The notes under the pieces were generated by a model. That model was not told the origin of the DNA. It made no database searches and saw only the letters and a list, made by a program, of their open reading frames with translations. Position numbers and translations under genes: made by a program. From NCBI GenBank assembly GCA_016125225.1, contig WGME01000010.1, positions 62,001 through 126,000 of the forward strand: a stretch of DNA of 64,000 nt. Reading direction: 5' to 3'. This document shows, in pieces, positions 9,528-20,500 of the stretch (its first letter is position 1; each line of letters begins with the position of its first letter). The stretch is from a bacterium (GTDB taxonomy: Bacteria; Planctomycetota; Planctomycetia; Planctomycetales; Planctomycetaceae).

Positions 9528-11189
9528 TCAATGGTTCAAAATGAATTCATTGGAATTCAAAATGGCCCAGAAGACATCCTGGAGGCCACGGATCGGGTCG
9601 CGGCTGCCGGCTCGGTTGTAGGCCGCGTTCAGTGATTGCAGTTCCGTGGGTGTTGGCTTGCGAGATAATGCCGTCAGATACAGCACTTCGATTTTGCCGG
9701 GTGTCGATCGTAGCGCTGGCGGTTTGAAATCGCTTTTGACGCGGCTGGCCGATTTTTGTGTCACCGCCGCGACTCGGCCTTCCAGGACCGATCGCAGAAA
9801 ACTCCCTGGCGCACCGCTGGTAGCACTTCGCACCAGTTCGCCGTTCATCAGCGTCAAGGCCTGGGGCACCGTGCCATTGAATGTGTCGGCTTCGTCATTC
9901 TCGTCAGTGCCAAACAACTGCACGAACTGTTGCAGCCACTCATTCCGCTTGGCTTCCGATTGATCAAAATTTCGCCCCGCAAGATGAGCCGCCGTCGCGA
10001 TCAGCATCGAATCATAAAGCTGCTCGGCAGTGAAGGGTTTCAGATAACGGTGCGAGAATAACGGCACGGCCCCGGCCGACGGATCATCGACGGCATTCTC
10101 TGCCGTCGATGCACTCGTCAATTGATAGGCATCGCTGGCCGTAATCCAGCGGCATAGACGTTTCACATCATGTCCGCTGGCTCGGAACTGCTCGGCCAGG
10201 TATGCGAGCAATTCGGGATGGGATGGCGGGTTGTGCGGGCCCATATCATCAACCGGTCGAGTGAATCCCTGTCCAAGAAAATGGCCCCACATGCGGTTCA
10301 CAAAGGCTTCAGAAAGGTACGGCTTGGAGGGGTCGATCACAATGGCGGCCAGTTGATGTCGAGGACCGCCGATACCAGCGTCTGGCGGTGTGCCATCGAT
10401 AAACTGCCGGGTGATGGCCTCCATCGTGCCGGCTCGTTTTTCAAAAAAGATCAGATCCTGCGTGTTGTCATCGCTGAGGTAGATAGTCTGCCGGCCATTA
10501 ACGTTCTGCCGCCGCGTTCCCCGAAAAAAAGCGTTCAGCCCCCAGAACTGGGCTTGTTTCCAGTCATTGAACGGATGGTTGTGGCACTGGGTGCACTGCA
10601 CCTGCATTCCGAGAAACAGCCGGGCGGTAATCGAAGTCGCGGGAACGGCCTCTTCGTTCAGATGGCTGGCGATGAAACCGATAGCGCCAAGATCATCTGA
10701 ACTGCCTGTCGCCGAGATCAGTTCGTAGGCAAATTTATCGTAGGGCATGTTCTGGGCGAACGCCGCCATCAACCAACGATCCAGATCGCCCCGCGCCGTG
10801 CCGTTTTGACGATTGGCCCGCCCCACGAGCCAGTTGCCCCACAGATTGCTCCACTGCCGAGCGTAATCGCTGTCGGCCAGTAACGAGTCCACCAGCCGGG
10901 TTCGCTTATCCGTTCCTCCATCGGCAAGATAGGGCATTAAGGTTTCCAGCGAGGGAATATGCCCGACCAGATCGAGACTGACTCGCCGGGCAAATTCGCC
11001 ATCGTCGGCTGGAGCGGAGGGCGTCACGCCGTTGTCGCGCCAACTTTGCTGCAGCTGCCGATTGATTTCGGCCACGACCTCGCTATCGGTCGGCAGAGCC
11101 GCGAGTGCCGTCTGAGCACTTGCCCACAGACAGTAGATGCCCAAGACAAGAGGCAAGACGCAAAGACGATGAGTGACCGGAACCGTCAT
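9528..11189 (-). CDS. DUF1549/DUF1553 planctomycete secreted protein
   Basis: 553 aa with a signal peptide (CVLPLVLGIYCLWASAQTALA). The DUF1549 part (residues ~35-235) includes ARRVSLDLVGHIPSL and YARQWSNLWGNWL. It ends in a c-type-like motif VQCTQCHNHPFNDWKQ. The DUF1553 part (residues ~300-540) includes FVNRMWGHFLGQGF and HPELLAYLAEQF. These families occur almost exclusively in Planctomycetes and relatives; their activity is unknown. They are commonly paired with a DUF1501 gene, but none is adjacent here (one lies at 42.2 kb). CTQCH could bind haem or metal. It is convergent with the TadG-like gene. Confidence 0.88.
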   Translation of the reverse strand: MTVPVTHRLCVLPLVLGIYCLWASAQTALAALPTDSEVVAEINRQLQQSWRDNGVTPSAPADDGEFARRVSLDLVGHIPSLETLMPYLADGGTDKRTRLVDSLLADSDYARQWSNLWGNWLVGRANRQNGTARGDLDRWLMAAFAQNMPYDKFAYELISATGSSDDLGAIGFIASHLNEEAVPATSITARLFLGMQVQCTQCHNHPFNDWKQAQFWGLNAFFRGTRRQNVNGRQTIYLSDDNTQDLIFFEKRAGTMEAITRQFIDGTPPDAGIGGPRHQLAAIVIDPSKPYLSEAFVNRMWGHFLGQGFTRPVDDMGPHNPPSHPELLAYLAEQFRASGHDVKRLCRWITASDAYQLTSASTAENAVDDPSAGAVPLFSHRYLKPFTAEQLYDSMLIATAAHLAGRNFDQSEAKRNEWLQQFVQLFGTDENDEADTFNGTVPQALTLMNGELVRSATSGAPGSFLRSVLEGRVAAVTQKSASRVKSDFKPPALRSTPGKIEVLYLTALSRKPTPTELQSLNAAYNRAGSRDPIRGLQDVFWAILNSNEFILNH

Positions 11190-11574
11190 GGATCTGTCTC
11201 TCGATAAGATGAAATGGCCAGCCAGACCGAGGGAAGGTCGCTGACAAAACTACCGCGACATGGCATGGACCAATTTCGTGCAAGGTCGCGGCTATTGGCC
11301 CATAACCCGTGCAGCGATCGCCTCAACGGGTGAACTGTTAAAACGAATATAACTACAACTCAGTGTCACTGAGAAGCATTCGCCTCCGAAAGTGTTCCAT
11401 CAATGACTCCACCAATGATCACAACCCTGAGATCTCGATAACTGACCTCGCGGGCCGCGAATTCCTTCGTGTGAATTGTGATTCTTCGTCGTGTCATCAA
11501 CGACATTCGAGTGAAACACCTTGAAATGAAGGCGATTTCCGCAACGTCTGGCTGGATCACCCGATAGCTTTGGG
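11190..11574. other. Non-coding divergent region upstream of the hybrid kinase
   Basis: About 385 bases between divergent starts. It is AT-richer around 11338-11365 (GTTAAAACGAATATAACTACAAC), which may hold a promoter. No ORF with a recognisable domain, no strong hairpin and no repeat were seen. Confidence 0.35.
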
Positions 11575-14073
11575 ATGCGTGAAATGACTGTGGACGAAGA
11601 GCCGTTGCATCTGCCAGACACCATTTCCTGCCTCGCCGCCATCCCTATTCCCACTCTGCTGCTCGATGAGCGCCGGATTGTCATCTACGCCAATCCTGCC
11701 TATTGCAAATTCCTGGGGACGGAACCGACCGCCTTGCTTCAGCGGCATTTCTTTGAAATTCATAACGGCTGCTGGTGTACGAGTTCGCTGCAGCGTTCGT
11801 TCGAGCATTCCGAATTTGACCAGACCGAATCTGTCCTTCAGTTTGAACTCCAACTGGAAGGGATTGGCAGTCACAACATCGCGATTCATCATCGCATTCT
11901 GGATCACGACTCTCAGCATCCCATGCGTCTGGTCTCGATTTTTGATCTCAACAATGTCAGCAAGCTCGAACAGGCATTGCGTCGGTGCGAAGCCCGAAAT
12001 CAGACTCTGCTGAATACCGCGGTCGATGCCATCGTCATCATCAACACCAGGGGAGTGATCAAGGCCTTCAATCCCGCCGCGGAACGACTGTTCGGCTATT
12101 CCAGCGATGAAGTTCTGGGACTCAATGTCAATGTGCTGATGCCGCCTCCGTATCAACAGGAGCATGACAATTATCTGAGACGTTACCTCGAAACCGACGA
12201 ACGTCGCGTGATTGGCATTGGCCGCGAAGTCGTGGGGCAGCGGAAGGACGGTACGACATTCCCCATGGAGTTGGCGATTTCCGAAATCTCTGATGGTCAG
12301 GAGCGCCAGTTCGTCGGAACCGTGCGGGATATCACGGTTTCAAAACGGACCAAGCAGGCCCTGCGAGACAGTGACGCACGGGCTCGGGCCATCCTCAGTA
12401 CCGCCGTCGATGCGATTGTCATCATTGACGAGACCGGGTTGATCAAGTCCCTCAACCCCGCCGCCCAGCGAATGTTCGGTTACACTTATCATGAAATGAT
12501 CGGCGAGAACGTCAGCCTGTTGATGCCGGCGCCGTACAAAGATGAGCACGACAGCTACCTGGCACAGTACTTGAAGACTGGTGTTCCGCGTGTCATTGGA
12601 ATTGGTCGAGAAGCGGTCGGTCGCCGACGTGATGGTTCCACCTTTCCCATGGAGCTATCCGTCAGCGAATTTCGTCAGGGCAGCCATCGCTACTTTACGG
12701 GGATTGTCCGCGACATCACGGAACGCAAGCGGTACGAAGCCCGCCTGCAGGAATCGTTTAACGAATCGCAACGCGCCCGCAAGCGATTACAGTCGCAAAC
12801 GATCGAACTCGAATTCCAAGCTAACGAACTGACCAAGGCACATCTGGCAGCCGATGCCGCAAACCAGGCAAAAAGTGAGTTTCTGGCCAACATGAGCCAT
12901 GAAATACGCACCCCGATGACGGCCATTCTGGGTTTTACGGAACTGCTCGAAGGCTCACTCGCTGACCCGGCCGATCGCGAATCGATCGAAATCATCCGAC
13001 GTAATGGCGAGCACCTGCTCGAAATCATCAACGACATCCTGGATATCTCGAAGATTGAATCTGGCCGTTTTGAGGTCATGCATACGCGCTGTAATCCGGT
13101 CGAAATCGTGAACGATGTGGTTTCGCTGTTACAGATCAAGGCCGAGCAGAAAGGGATTTCACTGATCGCCGAACTCATCGAGCCGTTGCCACAGGTCATC
13201 TTCAGCGACGCCTTGCGACTAAGGCAGGTTCTCTTGAATCTGGTGAGCAATGGGATCAAGTTCACTGATGCCGGCACGGTGAAAATCAAGCTGCAGCATG
13301 TTCAGATGCACGATCATACCTGGAACTTGGAAATTCAGATCTCCGATACCGGAATTGGCATTTCCGAAGCACAGATGCAACACCTCTTCAAACCGTTCAC
13401 TCAAGGCGACACCTCGGTCACGCGCCGCTATGGAGGAACCGGCTTGGGGTTGGCACTCAGTCATCATCTGGTTCAACTTCTCGGCGGAGAAATTGATGCG
13501 TCCAGTGTCGCAGGTGCCGGTTCATGCTTTACCATCCGTCTCCCTCATGAGCCGAACCAGCCCGACAGCTTGATGGTCAAAGACGGAACGCCCGAGCAAA
13601 TCGTCCCGTTGGCGCTCCCCATGCATGTCGAGGATGCGATATCGGAACCGCTCCTGAAAGCGAGGATTCTCCTCGTCGAAGACTGTGCCGATGTTCGCCG
13701 TTACGTTTCCTTTCTGCTCGTCAAGCTGGGAGCCGAAGTCGAGACAGCGATTCATGGTCAAGAGGCTCTGTCGATGGTGTTCCATACGTTGGAAGATACG
13801 CATCCCTTCGATCTTATTGTGCTCGACATGCAAATGCCGATTCTGGACGGGTACAACACGGCACGCCAGCTTCGAGCCAAGGGTTTCACGGGTCCAATTG
13901 TGGCACTGACGGCTCACGCCATGTCGGGTGACCGAGAAAAATGCCTCGCGGCTGGCTGTGACGATTACATCTCGAAGCCGATCGACAAAACCGAACTGTA
14001 CCAGACGATCGAATGGTTGCTGGCGAACTCGAAACCCCGGGTAATGTCTGCTCTCGACCATGCTCGCTCATGA
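11575..14073 (+). CDS. Hybrid sensor histidine kinase with three PAS domains, two of them FixL-like
   Basis: 832 aa, no membrane segment, so cytosolic. A degenerate PAS domain covers ~20-125. Two near-identical PAS domains follow at ~140-255 and ~265-385, both containing NPAAxRxFGY, LMPxPY and GIGREx. Each has a histidine in HDxYL (His197, His325) followed exactly 20 residues later by an arginine in GIGR (Arg217, Arg345). This is the spacing of the haem-ligand His and distal Arg of FixL. A coiled-coil linker (~385-430), HisKA (SHEIRTP, His442), HATPase (GTGLGLALSHH) and a receiver domain (VLDMQMP, Asp751; lysine in ISKPID) complete it. No separate response-regulator gene is adjacent. Oxygen or another diatomic gas is a plausible signal. 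Confidence 0.88.
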   Translation: MREMTVDEEPLHLPDTISCLAAIPIPTLLLDERRIVIYANPAYCKFLGTEPTALLQRHFFEIHNGCWCTSSLQRSFEHSEFDQTESVLQFELQLEGIGSHNIAIHHRILDHDSQHPMRLVSIFDLNNVSKLEQALRRCEARNQTLLNTAVDAIVIINTRGVIKAFNPAAERLFGYSSDEVLGLNVNVLMPPPYQQEHDNYLRRYLETDERRVIGIGREVVGQRKDGTTFPMELAISEISDGQERQFVGTVRDITVSKRTKQALRDSDARARAILSTAVDAIVIIDETGLIKSLNPAAQRMFGYTYHEMIGENVSLLMPAPYKDEHDSYLAQYLKTGVPRVIGIGREAVGRRRDGSTFPMELSVSEFRQGSHRYFTGIVRDITERKRYEARLQESFNESQRARKRLQSQTIELEFQANELTKAHLAADAANQAKSEFLANMSHEIRTPMTAILGFTELLEGSLADPADRESIEIIRRNGEHLLEIINDILDISKIESGRFEVMHTRCNPVEIVNDVVSLLQIKAEQKGISLIAELIEPLPQVIFSDALRLRQVLLNLVSNGIKFTDAGTVKIKLQHVQMHDHTWNLEIQISDTGIGISEAQMQHLFKPFTQGDTSVTRRYGGTGLGLALSHHLVQLLGGEIDASSVAGAGSCFTIRLPHEPNQPDSLMVKDGTPEQIVPLALPMHVEDAISEPLLKARILLVEDCADVRRYVSFLLVKLGAEVETAIHGQEALSMVFHTLEDTHPFDLIVLDMQMPILDGYNTARQLRAKGFTGPIVALTAHAMSGDREKCLAAGCDDYISKPIDKTELYQTIEWLLANSKPRVMSALDHARS

Positions 14074-14169
14074 TTTGCTGCCGCGACGCTTCAATTAGGG
14101 GGACTGGAGAACCTATACTGCCAAACTTCAACCGGTGCAGGTTCCTGGTTTCTGATAGAACGACGCGGA

Positions 14170-15366
14170 ATGCTCTCGACGGACGTTGCAATTATCGGTG
14201 GCGGCATTGTGGGCCTGGCCACGGCGTATCGCCTGCTGGAACGATATCCCGGCAAATCAGTGGTCGTGCTTGAGAAAGAGCGCGAACCGGCGATGCATCA
14301 GACCGGGCACAACTCCGGCGTGCTGCACTCGGGCATCTACTACAAACCCGGCTCGCTCCGCGCCATCAACTGCCGTCTCGGTAAGCTGGCCATGCAGGAG
14401 TTTTGCGAACGCGAACAGATCCCCTTTGAACTCTGCGGCAAGGTGATCGTGGCAACCTCATCGGCTGAGTTGCCACAGTTACAGCGAATCTACGAGCGCG
14501 GTCAGGCCAATGAGATTTCGTGCCGATTGATCGATGCCGCGGAACTCAAGGAGATCGAACCGCATGTGAAAGGAGTGAAGGCGATCCATGTCCCGGAGGC
14601 GGGCATCGTCGATTATCGCCAGGTCTGCGAGCGTCTTGCTTTGAAGATCATCGAAGCCGGCGGGACAATTCTCACACAGGCGAAGGTAACGGCGGTCTAT
14701 CGGCGTGGCAGCCGGATCATTCTGGCAAGCATGGCTGGTGAAGTCGAAGCACAGCACGTGATTACCTGTGCGGGATTGCAAAGCGACCGAGTGACACGCC
14801 TGACTGGTCAGACTCCCGTCGCACAGATTGTTCCCTTCCGTGGCGAGTATTTTGAAGTGAAGCCGTCGGCCCACAAGTTATGCCGGGGGCTGATTTATCC
14901 CGTTCCCGACCCCAACTTTCCCTTCCTGGGCGTGCACTTTACACGCATGATACATGGTGGCGTGGAATGTGGACCGAATGCTGTGTTCGCATTCTCGCGC
15001 GAAGGGTACTACCGCACCAGTTTTCAACTCTTCGATTTTCTAGAGTCGATCACCTATAGCGGTTTCTTGCGTCTTGTGTGGAAGCATGGCCGGGCAGGAT
15101 GTGAAGAGTTATGGCGGTCATTCAGCAAACCCGCGTTCGTCCGGGCTCTGCAGAAACTGGTCCCAGAGATTCAATCCGAGGATCTGGTTCCCGCTCCCTC
15201 GGGGGTTCGCGCGCAGGCGCTGCTACCAAATGGTGAGTTGGTCGATGACTTCCTGATTCTGGAATCTGACCAGGTCATCAACGTCTGCAATGCTCCATCG
15301 CCCGCGGCCACGGCCTCGCTCAACATCGGCAACCTGGTGGTTGACCGCCTCGCCACGCGCTTTTAG
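14170..15366 (+). CDS. lhgO: L-2-hydroxyglutarate oxidase/dehydrogenase
   Basis: 398 aa FAD-dependent oxidoreductase of the DAO superfamily. The N-terminus [20 protein letters not shown] is the dinucleotide-binding GxGxxG fold. The family-specific [19 protein letters not shown] follows, including the His region used for FAD attachment or binding. FRGEYFEVK and [16 protein letters not shown] are strongly LhgO-like. The enzyme oxidises L-2-hydroxyglutarate to 2-oxoglutarate and passes electrons to the quinone pool. It starts about 96 bases after the kinase gene and is codirectional; a functional link between the two is not evident. Confidence 0.92.
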   Translation: MLSTDVAIIGGGIVGLATAYRLLERYPGKSVVVLEKEREPAMHQTGHNSGVLHSGIYYKPGSLRAINCRLGKLAMQEFCEREQIPFELCGKVIVATSSAELPQLQRIYERGQANEISCRLIDAAELKEIEPHVKGVKAIHVPEAGIVDYRQVCERLALKIIEAGGTILTQAKVTAVYRRGSRIILASMAGEVEAQHVITCAGLQSDRVTRLTGQTPVAQIVPFRGEYFEVKPSAHKLCRGLIYPVPDPNFPFLGVHFTRMIHGGVECGPNAVFAFSREGYYRTSFQLFDFLESITYSGFLRLVWKHGRAGCEELWRSFSKPAFVRALQKLVPEIQSEDLVPAPSGVRAQALLPNGELVDDFLILESDQVINVCNAPSPAATASLNIGNLVVDRLATRF

Positions 15367-15423
15367 TTGGTGCGATCCAGAGTCGTGTCCACAAGTTCAG
15401 ATGTGGTCCAATCTGATCTGCAG

Positions 15424-16086
15424 CTAACCATCAACCTTCCCAGGGAAAGGTGAGGCATTGGCGAATCTTGCACGTTCCGTGTCACTCAGAATGCCGCGAA
15501 AGGCGAATTCGACGACGGCATGGTACTGCTGACAGAGCGGGACCGATCGGCCGATGAAATAGTTCGTGAACATGGTGCCATAGAGCAGGTTGCTGATCGA
15601 ATCGAGCAGGTCTTCCAGCGGCAGGTCACTACGGATTCGACCGCTCTGGATCAAATCGAGATAAAACTCCCGCCAGCGCGATCGGCGGGCATCGCGATAG
15701 ACGAAAAAGGTTGGTTGTGGGCGATCTCGAAACATCGCCCGCTCCTGGATCAGCAATTCGATCTGCTGCGGATTCTGATCAAAGAATTCGAGGAACAGCC
15801 GGATTGACCGGGCGATTTTCTGAAACGGATCTTCGTCTGGCACCATCGCCCGGTCCATTACCTCCTGCAGTTCTGTCATTCCCTGATCGACGCAGGCCAG
15901 AAACAACTCCTGCTTGCCGCGGAAATAGAGATAGAGCGTACCCTTGGCAATTCCGAGCTCTGTTGCCACCCGTTCCATTTCACATTCGCTGTAGCCGAGG
16001 TCGGCGAACAGACGGGTAGCGGCTTGCACGATCTCTAATCGACGTTTGGCTTTACGGCGATCTGTCGAATCAGAAGTGGTCGACAT
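15424..16086 (-). CDS. TetR/AcrR-family repressor of the adjacent RND pump
   Basis: 220 aa. The DNA-binding domain near residues 15-60 contains AATRLFADLGYSECEMERVATELGIAKGTLYLYF, a canonical TetR helix-turn-helix ending in GTLYxYFxxKQELF. The C-terminal ligand/dimer domain is unspecific, as usual. The gene is divergent from the efflux adaptor, and a perfect 8+8 inverted repeat lies between them next to the adaptor start. This fits a local repressor whose ligand is a pump substrate. The start is the ATG at 16086. Confidence 0.9.
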   Translation of the reverse strand: MSTTSDSTDRRKAKRRLEIVQAATRLFADLGYSECEMERVATELGIAKGTLYLYFRGKQELFLACVDQGMTELQEVMDRAMVPDEDPFQKIARSIRLFLEFFDQNPQQIELLIQERAMFRDRPQPTFFVYRDARRSRWREFYLDLIQSGRIRSDLPLEDLLDSISNLLYGTMFTNYFIGRSVPLCQQYHAVVEFAFRGILSDTERARFANASPFPGKVDG

Positions 16087-16204
16087 GGTGTAAGAATTCG
16101 CGTGGTGACGGGTAACCCAACTTTAAGAAGAACTACTAACGGTGGACAGCGGTGAGGGGCCTTGCTTTCAGTGCGTCAGCCGTTAGGATAAATCATTATC
16201 AATA

Positions 16205-16222
16205 TGACTGACCAGTCAGTCA
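16205..16222. promoter_or_regulatory. TetR-type operator in front of the efflux operon
   Basis: TGACTGAC-CA-GTCAGTCA: perfect 8-base arms around a 2-base centre, placed 28 bases upstream of the adaptor start codon at 16250. An upstream TTGCTT (16162) and TAGGAT-like hexamer (16184) would put transcription initiation at or just before the palindrome, so repressor binding would block it. The hexamers are weak and the promoter is inferred; the palindrome is read directly. Confidence 0.75.
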
Positions 16223-16249
16223 ATGTGTGTTCGGTGGAAAGGTTTGGAA

Positions 16250-17494
16250 ATGCCACTTTGGGTCTTCCGTCAGGCCCCATTCATCGGCTTAACCCTTTTA
16301 GGCATTAGCCTTTCCGGCTGTAAGCCGAAACCGGTGGTGGGCCCCCCACCGAAACCGCCGGAAGTCTTTGTATCAACTCCGCTGGTTCGCACGGTGACCG
16401 ATTTTGAGGAATACACCGGGCGGATGGCGCCGGTGAAGATCGTGGATCTGCGGGCGCGCGTGAGCGGGTATCTCGAAGAGGTACAATTCACGGATGGAGC
16501 TGATGTCGCAGCGAATGCTCCACTGTTTCGGATCGATGCCCGGCCCTTTGTTGCCGCTTTGGCGGAAGCCGAAGCGAATGTCTTGCAGGCGGAGGCCCGA
16601 CTGGAGAGGGCGAGTCGACAGGAAGAGCGCCTGACGGTTCTGGCTGAGAAGAAGATCACGACCACCGAAGATTTTGAGCAGTCAAAGTTCGATCGCCTTG
16701 AAGCGGATGGTGTGCTGAAAGGGATGCTGGCCGCACGCGACATCGCCAAGCTGAATCTCGAATTCACCGAAATCAAAGCCCCGTTTGCTGGCCGGATCAG
16801 TCGCCGTCTGGTTGACCCGGGCAACTTGGTGATGGCTGACACCACACCGCTGGCGACAATTGTTTCTCTGGACCCGGTCTACGCCTACTTTGATGTCGAT
16901 GAGCGAACGGTCTTGCAGGTGCGGCGGTTGATTGCCGAAGGCAAAATGACCTCGGCCCGCGATCAGGCCATTGAAGTGGAACTGGCCTTGGCCGACGAAG
17001 CTGATTATTCGTTGACCGGCCGCGTGAACTTTGTGGACAACCAGATCTCCGCGACCACGGGCACATTGCGGTTGCGTGCCGAGGTCGAAAATCCCCGCAA
17101 GCTCCTTGCTCCGGGCATGTTTGTGCGGGTGAAGGTGCCGATCGGTGTGCCTCGACAAGCCGTGCTTGTCCCCGAAGAAGCCTTGGGATCAGACCAGGGC
17201 CAGCGTTTTGTCTATGTGGTTGATGCAGACAACAAGGTCGAATATCGGCGCATTAAGGCAGGACGGCTTAACGAAGGCATGCGGGTCGTCAATGATGGAC
17301 TGGCAAGCCATGACCGCGTAGTCGTCAATGGACTGCAGCGCGTCCGGCCGGGAATTACAGTCACACCGCAGGCTCAGCCGGAAGAGAAAAAGGAGGCTGT
17401 CGAACAGGCGGCCGCTGAATCAGCCCCCTCTGTCCTCGTTGAAACGCCTACCCCACAAGTCGGACGAGCCACGCCCACCGACCCCACCCGCTAG
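16250..17494 (+). CDS. RND efflux periplasmic adaptor (membrane fusion) lipoprotein
   Basis: About 414 aa. A lipobox GISLSGCK near residue 25 marks lipid anchoring, as in AcrA/MexA. VDLRARVSGYLEEVQFTDGADV starts the lipoyl half, EARLERASRQEERL is the alpha-hairpin, and FAGRISRRLVDPGNLV closes the barrel. The C-terminus is Ala/Pro/Glu-rich. The start at 16250 follows GGAAAGG; the upstream ATG at 16223 lacks a site and would bury the lipobox. It bridges the inner-membrane permease and an outer-membrane channel. It is the first gene of the TetR-controlled operon and the only adaptor serving two permeases. Confidence 0.9.
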   Translation: MPLWVFRQAPFIGLTLLGISLSGCKPKPVVGPPPKPPEVFVSTPLVRTVTDFEEYTGRMAPVKIVDLRARVSGYLEEVQFTDGADVAANAPLFRIDARPFVAALAEAEANVLQAEARLERASRQEERLTVLAEKKITTTEDFEQSKFDRLEADGVLKGMLAARDIAKLNLEFTEIKAPFAGRISRRLVDPGNLVMADTTPLATIVSLDPVYAYFDVDERTVLQVRRLIAEGKMTSARDQAIEVELALADEADYSLTGRVNFVDNQISATTGTLRLRAEVENPRKLLAPGMFVRVKVPIGVPRQAVLVPEEALGSDQGQRFVYVVDADNKVEYRRIKAGRLNEGMRVVNDGLASHDRVVVNGLQRVRPGITVTPQAQPEEKKEAVEQAAAESAPSVLVETPTPQVGRATPTDPTR

Positions 17495-17517
17495 TTTTCG
17501 CCGGACAGTGTGCGACT

Positions 17518-20500
17518 ATGTTCTGCCGGTTCTTCATTGATCGCCCCATCTTTGCTTCCGTGCTGTCGATCGTGGTGACACTCGCGGGAAGCATTGCGGC
17601 GATTCAACTGCCAATCGCCCAGTATCCGCCGGTGACGCCACCCACGGTGCAGGTCGACTGCAACTATCCAGGGGCTAATGCGCGCGTGGTCGCCGAAACC
17701 ATTGCCGCTCCAATCGAGCAGCAGGTCAACGGTGTCGAAGAGATGCTGTACATGTCCTCGCAGAGTACCAGCGATGGATCATACACGCTTACCGTGACCT
17801 TCAAACCGGGTGTCGATCTCGATCTGGCCCAGGTGCTTGTGCAGAATCGTGTGAGCCTCGCTTTGCCGCAACTTCCCGATGTGGTGCGAGCCACGGGGGT
17901 CACCACCAAGAAGCGATCGCCTGATATTCTGCTGGTGGCCAGCCTGAACTCACCCGATGGTCGGTATGACCAATTGTATCTCAGCAACTATGCGTTGCTG
18001 CATGTCCGCGACGAGCTGTCACGGCTGCCGGGTATCAGTGAAGTGCTGCTGTTCGGCCAACGCGACTATGCCATGCGAGTCTGGATCGATCCGGATCGGT
18101 TGGCGGTGCGCAGTCTCTCGGTGACCGATGTCATTACGGCACTTCGCGAACAAAACCTGCAGGTCGCGGCCGGTCATCTCGCGCAGTCACCCACCTATGA
18201 GGCACCCGATCGTCAGTTGCCAATTTCTGTGGTGGGCCGATTGAGTGACGTCGAAGAGTTCGAAAATGTGGTGGTGCGTGCCGAACATGATGGTGGCCTG
18301 GTCCGCATCCGTGATGTGGCTCGGGTGGAACTCGGTGCTCGCAGCCAGGACATCAACAACCGCTTCGATCAGAAACCGACCATTGGTTTGGCGATCTTTC
18401 AGCTACCCGATGCCAACGCCCTCGCCACGGCTGATCTTATTCAAGAGAAAATGGACGAACTGGCTCAGGCTTTTCCCGAAGGGGTGGCTTTCGAGATCGG
18501 CTACAACACCACGCCGTTCATTCGGGAATCGATTCAAGAAGTCTTTCATGCTCTGCGGGACGCCGTGATTCTCGTGGCGGTGGTGGTGCTGGTCTTCCTG
18601 CAGGGCTGGCGGCCCGCCATCATTCCACTGATTGCCGTGCCCGTGGCCATCATCGGCACCTTTGCGGCGATGGCCCTCGTCGGCTTCAGTCTCAACAACC
18701 TCACATTGTTCGGCCTGGTGCTCGCGATTGGCATTGTCGTCGATGATGCCATTGTGGTGGTCGAAGCGGTTGAACATCATATTGAACATGGCATGTTACC
18801 GCGCGAAGCTGCCATTCGTGCGATGGATGAAGTCGCCAGTCCTGTGATTGCGGTAGGACTGGTGTTGAGCGCCGTCTTTATCCCCTGTGCCTTCATCTCG
18901 GGCATCGTCGGACAGTTTTTCCGTCAGTTCGCGTTGACGATTGCCATCTCGACCATTTTGTCGATGATCAACTCGCTCACGTTAAGCCCGGCATTGGCAG
19001 CACTGTTGTTACGACCGCGGAATGCCAAACGCGATCCGCTCACGTGGCTGGTCGACCTGCTGTTGGGCTGGTTCTTTCGTTTGTTCAACATGACCTTCCG
19101 AACCAGTACGCGGGCTTATGTCGGCCTGGTCGGCCGATTGCTGCGAGTGCCGGCGTTGGTGCTGATTGTGTACGGCGGCCTGCTCGGACTGACGTGGTGG
19201 GGCATGGGCCAATTGCCCACCGGGTTTATTCCCCCGCAGGACAAAGGCTATTTGCTGGCAAGTGTGCAACTGCCCGACGCGGCATCCGCAGGGCGAACCC
19301 GAGACGTGATTGCCCGCATTGAAAAGATCGCGCTCGATACCCCCGGCGTCAGGAATGTGAACTCCGTCGCGGGCAATTCCTTCCTGCTCAGTGCCTACGG
19401 CTCAAACTTCGGTTCGATGTTCATCATTCTCGATGAATTCGAGCATCGCCGCGATCCCGAATTGTCCTCGAATAAGATTCTGGGCAAGTTGAGGCAGCGC
19501 TACACCGACGAGTTCCCGGAAGCGATTGTGAGCATCTTTCCGCCTCCTGCCGTTAACGGTCTGGGACGGGCTGGGGGCTTCCGCTTAATGGTGGAAGACC
19601 GCGGCGAAGGGAGCTTGCTTGGACTCCAGCAACAGACCGACAACATCATCGATCTGGGGAACAAGTCGCCGGGCATTTCGGGATTGTTCACGGTCTACAA
19701 AGCCAATTCCCCACAGTATTACGCCGACATCGATCGCACCGCCTGCCTGCAGAAAGGGCTGGAACTTTCTGATGTCTTCAGCACGCTGCAATCGAATCTG
19801 GGTTCTCGCTATGTGAATGACTTCAACCGCTTCGGCCGCACCTGGCAAGTGAATGTGCAGGCCGATATCCCCTTCCGCAATGATGTGGTCGATGTGCCAC
19901 GGTTGAAGGTCCGCAATCGTGATGGGGAAATGATCCCCTTGGGGGCAGTCTGCACGATCCGGGAGTCCAGCAGCCCGTTGGTGCTCACGCGGTACAACAT
20001 GTATCCCGCAGCGGCCATCAATGGCAATACGGCACCGGGCATCAGTACCGGGCAAGGGCTGGCCATTATGGAAGAGCTCTGTCGTCGCGAACTGCCTCTC
20101 AGCATGGCATTTGAATGGACCGAGCTGGCCTATCTCGAAAGCACGGCCGGTAGCACGGGCATGCTGGTGTTCGCGTTTTCCGTCGTCTTCGTGTTCCTGG
20201 TGCTGGCGGCCCTGTATGAAAGCTGGGCGTTGCCTCTCGCCGTAATTCTTGTGGTGCCGATGTGTGTGCTCAGCTCGATTGCCGGTGTGGCTGTTGCTGA
20301 GATGGACATCAACATTTTCACTCAGATTGGATTCGTCGTGCTAATCGGGCTGGCCTGCAAAAACGCCATTCTGATTGTGGAATTTGCCCGTGCCCGGCGC
20401 CATGAAGGAGTGGGCATTCGCGATTCCACTTTGCAAGCCTGTGAGTTGCGATTGCGGCCGATCATGATGACCTCATTCGCGTTCATCCTCGGTGTGCTGC

